Assembly (NCBI GenBank): GCA_002189035.1 | Contig: CM007989.1 | Location: 248,001 to 312,000 of the forward strand | Source of the DNA: Utricularia gibba | Lineage: Eukaryota > Streptophyta > Magnoliopsida > Lamiales > Lentibulariaceae | Length of the DNA: 64,000 nt | Direction: 5' to 3' | Shown: in pieces, positions 1 to 12,400 of the stretch | How the letters are laid out: every line of letters begins with the position of its first letter | Numbering within the stretch: the first letter of the stretch is position 1 | Notes under the pieces: generated by a model | The model's input: only the letters and a program-made list of their open reading frames with translations | The model's database searches: none | What the model was told of the DNA's origin: nothing | Program-made: the position numbers and the translations under genes

Positions 1-99
1 AAATTTGTGCAATTTCCATTCAGTCAACTTTGTGTTTTTTTTAGCACGGTTGAATTTTTGCATTCGGATAGTTTGATAGTACTTCTATCCTTTACGTAG

Positions 100-392
<293 letters not shown>

Positions 393-1303
393 TCTTCTGC
401 GATGGAAACTTAAACTTGGGAAGTTATCATTGTAATCTCCGTTCTTTTCTGAAAGTGTATCGCCTAATAAATAAATCTATTATCCAGCTTTATTATAATT
501 TCGAGTTTTTTTATAATTGTTTTAATTGAATTCAATATATTTTAAAAATGTTTCCAAATTTATTATTATTTTTAAAATTTTTAGAAAATTACTAAATTGA
601 ACACAAAAAAAATTATTGATTTAATTCGGATTTGCAAAACATTGTGAACTTATTTCAAGTTTTTTGTTGGAATATATATATTTATTTCTTCAAAATTGGG
701 GATCCCATCTCTCTATCGGTTATCAGCAATGGCTTGTGAGAACGCCCAAACGTTCAAATTGATCTGGACAGGCCCAAGAAAACTCAAACGCCTTGTTGCT
801 GACCTAGTTTCGAATCGCGAGTCGTTTCACATGGGGGTAAAGAACCAAGCAATGCCGGCGGCGGCCGAGGACAGATTCCGTTCAGTGTTTTGGCCGAAAG
901 AAGACAGCCGTTACGGTCACTGGTTGAATCAAGGTCAACCGCGTTCCGATGGAGCTCGTCCAGCCCGAAATAATATGTTAGAACATGTTCAATGATTTCT
1001 GGGAATTTAATTATTAAATTTATATTTTCTTTATAATTATTTTCGTAAAATAAATCATTTCCAAAAATTTGAAATGTCATTTTTTTGTGTACATTTTAAT
1101 GAATTTCTACAATGGAAATGTAAATTCCATTTTATGAAATCAGGAAACAAAACTAAATCTAAATAATGATTTTTAAAAATCTAATAAACACTTGTGTAGA
1201 AACCCTTAGTACATGTTATTACGAAGCGTTGGAATGTATAAGCGTCAAAGGCGGTGGGAGAGGATGGGAGAGAATTCGACCGTGGCGGGAGAGGTTCGGA
1301 GAC

Positions 1304-1438
1304 CTCTCCCTATCGCCCACTGACCAATTCAATTGAAGGGGCCGGAATGCGGTAGCGTGTGTCGGAAACTCTTTAGGTAGGGACTCATTCCTCTCCCTAT
1401 GACCGCCCAATTGAAGGCTTACTGCGGGAATGCGGTAG
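1304..1438. repeat. Degenerate two-unit direct repeat
   Basis: Two copies of a roughly 50-base unit sit at about 1304-1355 and 1391-1438. Each starts with CTCTCCCTAT, passes through a CAATTGAAGG core and ends in GGAATGCGGTAG. They differ by small indels. No coding sense or transposon ends were seen. Confidence 0.6.
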
Positions 1439-3289
1439 GAAATAATGCTATCGGGTATATTGGTGCTTGACTGAAAGGGAGAGGTAGGGAATGCAAGTGG
1501 CACAAGACCTTCGATCGACAGTAGGGTGTACTCTTTACCCTTACTGAATGAATTCGAGTGAAGTGTAAAGCTCCTTCTCATGTTCGTCGACGAGTAGCTG
1601 AAGACGGAGAGTGGGAAAAATTCTCGTTCCGTATGTCAGAACTCTTGTAGTCGCCGGTGGACGCGGTGCTTGTGCGTTTCCATTTGATTTTGCATCATCG
1701 GGATCCCAGTCTTCAGTTCTATGTGATTCATTCAACCACCCTCTGTCCGCGCCTCGCTTTATATTCATCCCATCATTGCCATCCTTGTCCCTGCCCAGCC
1801 TTGATTTGAAACTGAACTCTGCAGAGAATTGCCACTTACGTGCTTTTGCTGAATTCTCCTCCACTCATCCTAGACGGTCGGAGAAGCCGAAATCAGAGTA
1901 GGCGTCATTAGCCTTTTTATATCAGGTTCAAATCGGCGAAGAAACCTGTACCAGGATTGCTGAATCCACTCTGTTTCTACCATTTAAAGACTACAGGATG
2001 TTAGGCGCCTCTGTCACCCAGTGCAGGGCACGCGTGTGGTCATGCTTCCCATCACTTGCCGCCTCTCGTTTCGTTATGTCAGTTACTTGCGTACAGTATT
2101 TTGCTTCCTTGTAGTAGTATAAGTAGGGAACCCATCGTTGTATTGGTCGAGACTTTAGATTTGGGTTTTCCTTCTCAATAAAGGAATTACTACATTCAAG
2201 CTTCGAATGTCTCGGTTCTAGACCAGATTTGTTTACCATTTTACCCACATTCATTCATCTTCTTTCAAAACACCTTTAACGCCGTCAAACATGTTGTTTT
2301 CGCTCCAGCGAGCGACACACGAGAACCCATTCTCCGTCACCCTTTGAATTTTGGAGCCTGCTATTTATGGCATTTATGTGCCTGTTGTTTTCACGCTTGG
2401 TAATCTTGTTGTTCTGGTCACACTTCACATTGGATAACCCGTCTGTCAAAACTTTCGCATCATTTTGTCCAAGTATATGAAGCGAAAAGCCTCTCGGGAC
2501 TCCATCGAAACCCTCAAAATCTGAACTCCGTGTAGTCTATGTAATGCGAGTGGTGTGCTGTGCTCACCCATTTCATCTACACTATTCTACTAATAGCAAA
2601 GATAATTTCTATTTAAAAAAAAAACAGTTTTTTCACCAAAAATATTTTAAAAAAAGGAAACTGAATGAATTTGACTTATATTTTATCAAAAATATTTTTT
2701 GAAAAAATAGATTTTCGATACACATAAACAAAGAGAACCCAATACAATGTAACAATACTCCAGTGGTCCATCCAAAGGCAACCAACTCTGAACTGAACTC
2801 AGTCGGATTGTTCGACGGTAAGAGGAGTAAATTCGTCAGCTCCCACAACAAGTTGAGACATGAAACTTATCAATTTATTTTATTTTATTTATAAGTCCTT
2901 TTGCTAGTTCTTTTTGTTTTTTTGGTTTTCTAAAATACGAGTTTGAATATAGGGAGGGGTACACTCGCAGTCGAAATTGAATGCAATAAAACCTTGTTTC
3001 CTTTGCCCGAAATAGCAATCATGGCTCCACGTTATGGACCCCCATGTGGCATCTTCTCTCCCTACTATTACTAACAAACTTTTTACTTGAAAGATTCACT
3101 ACCCAGCCTCATTTTACCAAAGGCATTGACTCTTTCACTCACGATGCATCTTAAATCAACTCATTGGTCTTTTTAATTTCGGATTCCCTGGTGATACATT
3201 TTTTTTTGTAATAAGCAAGTGTACATTTTAAATGAAAAGTGAACAGGCTAATCTGCCGTTAAAAGTACAAAGGCATTCGGACAACCCAT

Positions 3290-3316
3290 AAAAAAAAAAA
3301 AAAAAAAAAAAAAAAA
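3290..3316. repeat. Poly(A) tract, 27 nt
   Basis: An uninterrupted A run about 120 bases before the start codon of the wax synthase gene. Its true length may be unreliable, given the homopolymer contractions seen elsewhere in the window. Confidence 0.9.
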
Positions 3317-3383
3317 CGGAGTTGGTTTTCCACAAGCTTTATTCCATTCCAACCCAATTCCTACTCTCCACCTGCACACTTCC

Positions 3384-3390
3384 TATAAAT
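3384..3390 (+). promoter_or_regulatory. TATA box of WSD1-like gene
   Basis: TATAAAT about 50 bases before the ATG at 3438, which allows only a very short 5' leader. The spacing supports that ATG as the first usable start. Confidence 0.5.
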
Positions 3391-3437
3391 CAACACAGAA
3401 GAGAAGCGATTATTAGGAATTCGATCATTCCGCCAAT

Positions 3438-5494
3438 ATGGTGAAGACTGGGACTGACCCGCCGCAGCCAATGACGCCGGCCGGGCGGCTCTTCGTCCAG
3501 AACCGCATGAACCAAGTCATCAACTGTGCCATTATCGGAGAGCAACCGCCGTGTTCCATCGCCGCCATCAAAGCCGACTTTCAAAACTCCATCCTCTTCA
3601 AGCACCCAAGATTTTCCAGACTCCTCGTCCACGACTCCTCTGGCCGAGAACACTGGAAAAAAACCCACATCGACGTCGACCGCCACGTCATTCTCCTGGA
3701 CGAACCTCTCTCCGACGACCCCTTCATCTCCGATGAAGATGCCGTCAACGGATACTTAGCCGATTTGGCCTCCACGCCGCTTCCGACGGATAAGCCGCTT
3801 TGGGAGTTCCACGTCATCCAGGCGCACAATGCGGCGGTTTTCCGCGTTCACCACGCCCTCGGCGACGGTATTTCGTTGATGTCGATGTTTTTGTCTTGCT
3901 GCCGGAAAACGGAGGACCCCACCCAGGCGCCGGAGTTGCCCGGAGTGGGCGATGGCGTGTTTCGGAAGAAGTGGAGTCTGTGGGTGTTATTGTGCTTGTT
4001 TTGGTTCAGTTTGGTTTATGTTGTGGAACTGTTGATGAGGATTCTGTGGAGAAGGGATCAGGCAACAGCGTTGAGTGGCGGCGCTGGGGTGGAGGACTGG
4101 CCGCGGTTGATGGCCACCGCCAGGTTCCGACTTGATGATATGAAGACGGTCAAACGAGCGGTTCCAGGGGCGGTAACCTTCCTCGTTGATTCTCTCCCTT
4201 ATTTTTTCTCTCTCATCTTAGAACCAGTTCTTAGAAACCCGCGTGCACTTTTTTTATTGAATGTTCTGCATTCTGAAGAGCAAATCAGAATACGGTATGC
4301 ATATCATTTATGTATTTTAAACAGAAATGCTGGAACATTCAACTGACCGTTGGTTCTTAAAAAAAAATAATTAAATTCCATTTGGCGTGATGCGATCTTG
4401 AAATAAAAGTTGGTTTTGTAAGAGAAAAGTGTCAGCTTTGGAGTGGAAACTCATTTGGAGTTATTTCTGGGGGTACCATTTCTGCTTTTTGAATTTTCAG
4501 ACAATAAACGACGTTCTGTTTGGGGTGATTTCAAGAGGATTTTCGCGGTACTTGGACTCCAGATCCACCAAGGGTAACAGTGCCCACTGGGTGTTTGATG
4601 AATAAGTTAAATCAAGGGTTCTTGTTTGTATCTGAGTTGCCTTTTTTTTACCGCAGCTTTTGATGATGGGGTGCAGTTAACCGGCGTCGCCATGGTGAAC
4701 TTGAGGCGCCAACCTGAATTTCAGGTGAAAAGCGGTACCTTTTTTTTTTTCCCTATCCTTGTTCTGTTGGTGTATGAATGTACTCGTTTTCTTTGTATCT
4801 TTAGTTCATGAAATGCAGTGGTTTGTTTCAGGATCTGTGCAGGATGATAGAGAACGAAGACTTTGGACTTGAGATGGGTAACAAATTCGGGATGATTCTG
4901 CTACCGGTTTATTGTCGCAAATGCGATTTGGATCCTCTCGGCTGTGTGAAGAAAGCCAAGGAGATGATAGACAAGAAGAAGCTTTCCCTTGAGGCATTTT
5001 TCTCGTACAAGCTCCTTCACTGGATCACAGCCTTTTTTGGGGCAAAGGTTTGGCCCAGGCTATCTTTTCGGTATGCACGGAATGCTCGTTTTCACTTTGT
5101 CTTCGGTTTTCCAAATGTAGTTGGCGAGTTTTCTCAATTACCGCGTTGTTTGCAACACAACGTTCACCATTTCAAATGTTGTTGGCCCAAAAGAGAAGAT
5201 TTCTCTCAGCGGAAATCCTCTCAAGTGCATCAGAGTTACTTCAAGCAGCTTGCCTCATGTATGAACGAACCTCTCTGGTTTGCTTTTACGTTTTCTTCAT
5301 GGAATCTAATTTGGTTCTTTCTCATGATTGCGCAGGCCATCACAATGCATATGATAAGCTACGCTGGTTTTGCGGATATGCAAATTCTAGTGGCCAAGGA
5401 ACTGATCCCTGACCCGAAAGTTCTGGCTTCCTGTTTTCAGGATGCTTTGCTTGAAATGAAGGAAGCTGCTGCAGATGCTTCTACGAAAATCTGA
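3438..5494 (+). CDS. WSD1-like wax ester synthase / diacylglycerol O-acyltransferase
   Basis: Six exons (3438-4172, 4501-4573, 4657-4724, 4832-5047, 5121-5258, 5336-5494) give a 462-residue protein with every intron phase consistent. The family esterifies fatty alcohols or diacylglycerol with acyl-CoA at the ER for cuticular wax or storage lipid. The acyltransferase motif HHALGDG is at residues 138-144 (HHxxxDG, catalytic His). A hydrophobic stretch at about 181-203 could be the single membrane segment seen in plant members. The C-terminal domain has the NTTFTISNVVGP and PHAITMHMISYAG blocks typical of plant WSDs. Exon 5 must start with TTGGCG after an AG at 5119-5120; reading straight through from exon 4 would lose the conserved NVVGP block. 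The gene is complete and looks functional. Which acceptor alcohol it prefers cannot be read from sequence. Confidence 0.9.
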
Positions 5495-5717
5495 TGATGG
5501 TTAGTTTCTTCAATGTGGGTCATTAGAAGCTGAATTCTCTGTTTTCAACACTGATTTTAAAGCTTGGGACCTCTGTGTTCTGCATCATGTGTGCCTTGCT
5601 AGTTCGCATTGAATGGATTTCGAACAAATATATGGAATAAATAGTTCATCTCAGATGAGGCATTCTCCAGTCAGGTGGCACAGGTAAATACATACTTATT
5701 GATCGCTAGAAAACCAG

Positions 5718-7967
5718 TTACAGTCTTTTGTTGGATGCATTCCTCTTACCTTTCTTGACCGTGAGCAGCAGTTTTCTCAGAAATCCAACTTTTCCTTCTT
5801 TCTTTTCACTTCGGTAAATTACCAGAGCTCCAGCTTCAGCGTTTGTAGCACCCATCTTGGTACCGGGATGCCCGTTACGCCTTCCTTCTTTGTTGTTTGA
5901 GCTCGTAATTTCTTCTTGTGAATCTCCCGGTTCCGAGGTTTCTTCCAATGTCATCAAGTGATCACGCAAAGAAGGATGGTGTGTGAGATTGTTAAGCTTT
6001 GTTTCAGACAAAGATAGAACCTTGTCTACAATTGAAAGCTCTCTTGCTGAGCCAATAGCTTTTAGATGCTTCTCTAGCTTCAAAATGGCCTCTTCACACT
6101 CTGCTAATTTAGCTGAGGCGTTGGTGATCTCCATTCCCTGCAAATCCTATCACCTTTTAACTGGGCTGTTTCAGGAAAAAAAGAAGACGTTACTTACCGT
6201 TTTGAGCAACTCTTTTTCTCCATCTTTTCTCCCTGACCTCTGGTTCTCCTTGGTGATGCTGTTGGAGATAAGTAATTAGTCAGTCATTGATATTCTGGAG
6301 CTTGACGATGCTGCTCGTTCGTAGGGAAGAATGTACCTTTCATGCTGCAACTGAAGCTCGAAGTACGCTTGTTCGAGGCCTGCACAACGATCCTGTTTGT
6401 GCTCTAATTCGCTTTGGACTGATGATAACTTTTGGAGGACATCATCCATTCTAGCATGTGATTCTGTCAAGTGTGTCTTGAGTTCTTCGTTCAGCATCTT
6501 CAGGCTCTCAATCTGCTCATCATCTGCGCTTTTCGATTGCTTCGACATGGTCTCTTGCTCGTAGAGCGGATTGGAAAAAGTTACTGCCAAGTCTGTGCTT
6601 CTGGTCGAATCCAACTGCTCCTTCAACCTCTTGATCTCCACTCGTGAAACTGAATGTATTTTCTCCATTTCATGCATTAGCTTCTGCACAGACTCGAGTT
6701 CCATGGCTGTTCCGGGGCGGCTTCCTCCCAAGTGCCTCTCGAATTCATCTCTAACATTAGAATCCCGCTGATGTGAAGAACAGTTACTGATGATCCATTC
6801 AAAGAGAGAAGCCAAACCAGAGATGAACATCTCAGAAGTAATGGCTTCCTTCAACAGATCCTCACAGCTACTAGAGAATGCACTGAAAACCGGAGTCGAT
6901 TCCTTGGACTCCCATCCGAGAACATGGATTACAAAACCAGAAGACTCTTCATGTTCATTCCCCTCTGAATCTAATCTTCTGACAAGCTCCTTGATCTTGG
7001 TAATAGAGGAATTCAGATCGGTTTGAACTGGTCTTGTGGTTGGAGATGACACTGGTGATGTGTTGCGGCGTGAAGCCTTGCTCAAAGCTGTCCTTACGTC
7101 TCCTAGGAGTTCATCGATGCTTCGTTTAGAAACTCTTTGCTGCTCTAAGATCAACCTTCTTACAAGCTCAAGCCATTCCTGTCCAGTTCTTCCATTCGCC
7201 CCTTCTCTGTCTGAATGCATCTCTTTCCCATCACCATTAACAGCAACTAGTTCTGATGCGGATCTTGAAAGCTGATCATAACCAACTAATGCCAGTCTCT
7301 CCATCTCAACAAAGTCATCCATTAGCTTCATCTCTGAATCCCCTCGGACTCCAAGATCATGATGTGTTCTCATACCATCTGCTACTTCGTGCTTCTCTGA
7401 GAAACAGATTGATTGCTGATCATAAGGAATCATTCCCCCATCTGAGAAAGAGTCGACCTTTTTGGCCAGAAACTCCTTGAGAACCATGTTTTCGTTCTCC
7501 AACTGATGCACCACATCGACCAAGTAAGCCAGGTGAGGCTCCCTTGTGAATGATCCTACTCCTTCCGTTGCTTGTTTCTTCTCCATCCGTCTTCGTCTCT
7601 CAACTTCAATCCCGTTCTTTCGAGCCAGGACGCGTAAAATACGGCAGTCGGCTTCTAGTCTCTTCATCCTCCTCCCATTCTCAGCATCCTGGCGGTGGAA
7701 AAACTCCATCTCCTCTGTTTTCATTTGAAGTTTCTTTTCCACGCTGCAGAGTTCATAGAGCAGAAGACCATTGTCTTTCTCAGCCAGTCCCAATCTCTCC
7801 ATCAAGGCTGCACATTCAGCCTCTTTCCTTGCCTTCACATTCTCGAGATTCTCTATGAACTTTTCCTTGACAGCAAGAGCTTTGCTGAGATACTCATTCT
7901 CAGCTCTCACACTTGCAAGCTTCCTGTTAGCTTCCTGCAGCTTCTCCTCCATTTCCCTCGACTCCAT
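5718..7967 (-). CDS. Filament-like plant protein (FPP family), coiled coil
   Basis: Three exons on the minus strand (7967-6337, 6258-6198, 6137-5718) give 703 residues. FPPs are long coiled-coil proteins, some linked to the cortical cytoskeleton and vesicle traffic; the molecular role of this one is unknown. Most of the protein is heptad-rich, from MEEKLQEANRKL at the N terminus through the end of exon 1. The KRLEADCRILRVLARK block corresponds to the conserved KLEAECQRLR segment of the family, and EITNASAKLAECEEAILKLE near residue 570 is the conserved C-terminal FPP block. The C terminus is basic. The ATG at 7967 is chosen because the frame upstream has no earlier ATG. The protein is shorter than the roughly 1,000-residue FPP members and lacks their usual tryptophan-rich start, so it may be a short-form subfamily or the N terminus may lie in an unseen exon. 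Confidence 0.8.
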
Positions 7968-8272
7968 AGGCGTGGGAAGCACTCAGCTCAGCTCTGCCAC
8001 TCTTTCATCTCCCCTGCTTTCTTTTCCCAAGTTTCTTCAACCGTGGTAGCTAAGAGAAAGCAGAAAGATTACCGGCCATTGCTACATAAAAGGGAATTCT
8101 GCTATAAAAAAAGCCGAAAGAACAGCAGTGATCAACAGCAAAAGCCAACTTCCCGATAAAGATTTCCCATCTTCCACTTCTCAGTATCCAAGACAAGGAA
8201 AGACAAAGCAGACAGGAATCACACCAGAGAGCACGACACCACACTCTAAGCCAAACACTGAACCTCTACGCA

Positions 8273-8280
8273 TTTTTATA
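8273..8280 (-). promoter_or_regulatory. Possible TATA box of FPP gene
   Basis: TATAAAAA on the minus strand, about 306 bases before the FPP start codon. It would give a 5' leader of about 270 bases containing at least one short upstream frame. Position is plausible but unproven. Confidence 0.35.
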
Positions 8281-9459
8281 CTCCATGTATACGTACTCCA
8301 TCCATCCAACGTAGGACTATGCCTGAATACTTGTTCTTACATCATATCATTACAGGATAAACTTTTCAAAGGAATAAAAAAAGGGGTGGTGCTTGAACTC
8401 CCACCGACAGCCTTAGCATCACATAATTGTTTCCAATGGCGTGCACCCTTTTTACATATGACATATGTCGATAAATGAATACAGGAAATGCGCGGAAAGT
8501 CCACGCTGCAAAAGAAAGAGTCACGATTACCCAAGGGGTGGGCTTCTAAAGCAACATTTGTCCTAATGACATGACATCTGGGTGGGGAGCCATCTTGTGC
8601 GGATGGGTACATCCAACCTTAGCATAATCATCACTCCGTGCCCCAAAACCAAATACCCCTGCAATAGAACCAGAGTAAACAAATACATAGGATAATTACC
8701 TGCGATGGATAATACCTTGTCTGAGTGAAGGTATGCCATGCCAGCAGGGAGGGAGGGTGCTGAAAAAAGACTATGGATTTAATTCAGCTTCTAATAGTGT
8801 GCTTATTACATAAAAAGGAGAAAGCAGACACGGGTCTACTTTTGTTGTTGGGGAGTCTTATTTCTAGCCGTGGAGGTGATTCACGAAAATGACGCTGACA
8901 ACACCATTTGTTCGTTGATGATGTTTCACGTTGAACTAATCCTCCCAGAAGGCCCATTTGAAGGCCCTAACCCAATACGAAGGGGTATCTTTTGGGCTGG
9001 TCTCATGCAACAACCAACGAGTGGATGGACCATTTGGCCCAGTTCAGCTTTCCGTGTGGGCGATAGCTTTTGACAATATCCATCAAAAGTGATTTTCTAG
9101 AATCATCTAATTTTATCAGAAATTTGAGAAGATAATTAAATGATTTTTGAGAATTGATTTTATAGTATCAATTTACAGTTATATATAAATTATCATCATA
9201 TTTTTTCAAATAAATTATTATCTTAATATAAATTTGTGTTCAATTGGTTTTTTCAAATGATTTCACTTCGATTTGACGATAATACCCCCAGGGGAGTTCA
9301 ACGTGTGGCTGGGCTCGGCTCCCTCGTCGCGTCGAAGTGGGGACTGTGGAGTGTGGACCCGCTACTGTCTCGTATCATCTTTGGAACTGGAAGGGACGAG
9401 ATTGAGTAGCATCGACCTACCCTGAGTCAACCACGACCTGGGGCTTGACCGCCGGGTCC
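8281..9459. other. Intergenic between FPP and SUD1
   Basis: About 1.2 kb that must hold the two divergent promoters. The middle (about 9080-9260) is very AT-rich. No gene, repeat or clear regulatory element was recognised apart from the possible FPP TATA box. Confidence 0.5.
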
Positions 9460-12400
9460 ATGGAGATGGCACATTTGGCGTTGCCGGCCGAACATGGAAT
9501 AAAGGAATCGGGTACCTCATCGACAAGTTATTCATCAGCGGAAAACTCGATGGAGATAGGCTATTTCGCGTCTGAACCCGGCACGTCGTCGACGTTGTCG
9601 TCTTCATTGGTTGATAATGGAGGGGGAGAGGGGGTAAAAAGTGTACGAAGGTTTGATTTCTTTGATGAGGATGAGGAGGCGGATATTTGCCGGATCTGCA
9701 GAAGCACCGGTGACGCAGATAATCCGTTGCGGTATCCCTGTGCCTGCAGTGGTAGCATCAAGTTTGTTCATCAAGATTGCCTTCTTCAGTGGCTGAATCA
9801 CAGTAACACTTGGCAGTGCGAGGTTCGATGTTGCTAGGATGTTTTGAAGATTGAAATTTGATATTCGATGCTTTAGGTTTCTTGATTTCTTTTCCTTTAT
9901 GACTACAGTTTTTGGGCGGGTTTTTTGGGAGGGATGATGCTCTTATCAGCGAACATTTACACGTTTGGACAAAGTGATCGTAATTTGTTTGCATATAAGG
10001 ACTGTGCCGTTAGCAGCTGCTTGTCCTACTAGACTTACTTCGGCTTAATGTATTTTAGTTGCTGGAGGTTATGACGATTTCTGATCAATCATTATTTTTT
10101 TTTCTTACTGGAAAAAAACATCAGGTCTGTAAGCATCCGTTTTCGTTTTCTCCAGTTTATTCTGAAAATGCTCCTGCACGACTTCCTTTCCAAGAATTTA
10201 TTTTTGGGATAGCCATGAAAGCCTGGCATGCACTGCAATTTTTTCTGAGGCTGAGTTTTGTGCTATCTATTTGGCTCCTCATTATTCCATTCATCACATT
10301 TTGGATTTGGAGGCTTGCATTTGTACGAAGCTTTCTAGAGGCTCAAAGGCTGTTTTTGAGTCACTTGTCAACAGCGATTGTCCTCACAGATTGTCTGCAT
10401 GGATTTCTGCTCTCTGCTGGCATTGTTTTTATTTTCCTTGCGGGAACTTCTCTGCGAGATTACTTCCGCCACCTTTGGGAGACTGGAGGACAGGATGCTG
10501 ATAGAGAAGATGAGGGAGGTAGAAATGATGTTCAAGGTGCAAGGAGACAGGCAGCTCAAGCCGATAGGAACATAGGTGCTGATGGGAACGTTGAAGATGC
10601 CGGTGGTGTACGAGGAATCTCTGGCACGGACCAAATGATCAGAAGAAATGCAGAAAATGTTGCAGGTCGGTTGGAGATGGACGCAGCACGTCCTGAGGCG
10701 CATGCTGAGCAGATCTTTGATGGTTTTGATGACGGTGATGATGGTGCAGAGGATGTGCCGTTCGATGAATTGGTTGGCATGCAGGGACCAGTGTTTCACC
10801 TGGTTGAAAATGCGTTCACCGTGAGTATCTTAAATCCTTGCTCCATTTTCTTTCTTTTATTTTAAATTTCAATGACTGTTTTTTCATTTCCCCTTGCCAT
10901 ACAAATGAGTGGTTTCTAGCTACTAGAATTCTGAACTCGCCAATATTTTTACATTTCCCTGCATTTTGTAACAATATTGCCTTGTTATTGAATTCAGTTT
11001 CACACAAGAATGGTCGAAATGCCGTAATGCAAATTAGCCATTTTATTCCTTTTGTAGGTTCTTGCAAGCAACACTATATTCCTTGGAGCTGTGATTTTTG
11101 TGCCATTCTCTCTGGACGTGCTATTCTAGATTATTTTCCAATCCTTTTTTCCTCTTCTGGAAGCCCAGTTTTATCCACAGTAGCTCCACTTACTGGTTTA
11201 GCTGTTTCTTTGGTCAATAGTAGCATGAAGAACGCGATATCTGCTGCTGTGAATTCCGCATCTGACAGGCATGATAGCAGTTACATTGGCCAGGTTGCTG
11301 AAATATTAAAAGTAAATGCAACTGCATCAGCAGGATCGTTGGGTAAAATAAATTCAACCGTTGAAGCAGAAATCTTGAAACTTCAGACATCGGGAACATC
11401 TCATCTCTCTGATGTGACTACTCTTGCTGTTGGATACTTTTTCATTTTCTCCCTGGTAATCATATACCTTGGTATTTTTACCTTGATTCAGTATTCAAGA
11501 AGCAAGCCTTTGATCATTGGAAGGTTTTATGGCATTGCTTCCATTCTAGAAACTTTACCATCACTCTTCCGACAGTCTGTGGCAGCAATGAGGCATTTGA
11601 TGACTATGATCAAAGTTTCTTTTCTTCTAGTCATTGAACTTGGGGTTTTTCCTCTGATGTGTGGTTGGTGCCTTGATGTTTGTACAATGAAGATGTTCGG
11701 AAGAACCCTCTCTCATAGAGTTGAGTTCTTTTCAGTTTCGCCACTGACGAGCTCCTTGGTTCACTGGGTTGTAGGAATCTTTTACATGTTACAAATAAGC
11801 ATCTTTGTCAGCCTTATTCGAGGGGTATTAATCACTTCAACTAGTTGCTGCTAGAGGATTCTCGATTACTGGTAACTTGCTAAATTCTTGTGAATTTGTA
11901 GGTTTTACGCGAGGGCGTTCTGTACTTCCTTAGGGATCCTGCAGATCCTAACTACAACCCATTTCGCGATCTTATTAATGACCCTGTGCACAAACATGCA
12001 CGCAGGGTACTGTTGTCAGTTGCTGTGTCTGGGAGTCTGATTGTGATGCTGGTATTTTTGCCCGTAAAACTTGCAATGCAGATGGCTCCTACTATTTTCC
12101 CTCTTGACATCTTGTATGGCTCTAACTTATTTTAAATCTTCTAAGCACGATAAGTTTACTTCGCCAAATTCATGCTTGTGACATATCTGAACTTTCATTT
12201 TTTGCAGCGTGTCTGACCCATTTACTGAAATTTCCGTTGACCTGCTTCTCTTTCAAATATGCATACCCTTTGCTATTCAACATTTCAACTTGCGCCGTAC
12301 TCTAAAATCAATTCTTGGGTACTGGTTCTCTGCTGTTGGTTGGATGCTTGGGTTGACTGATTTCCTTCTCCAAGAGCCAGATAATAACGGAACAAATGGC

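Larger units (their letters stand above)
393..3383. other. Intergenic, about 3 kb
   Basis: AT-rich DNA with no gene I can support. It holds a degenerate direct repeat (1304-1438) and a 27-nt A run (3290-3316) just upstream of the wax synthase gene. Short open frames at 696-995 and around 1541-1900 on both strands resemble nothing I know and have no splice or start context that persuades me. Confidence 0.6.

Noticed and set aside
696-995. Open frame of 99 codons in the first intergenic region
   Set aside because: No recognisable motif, and an overlapping antisense frame of similar length; no splice or promoter support.
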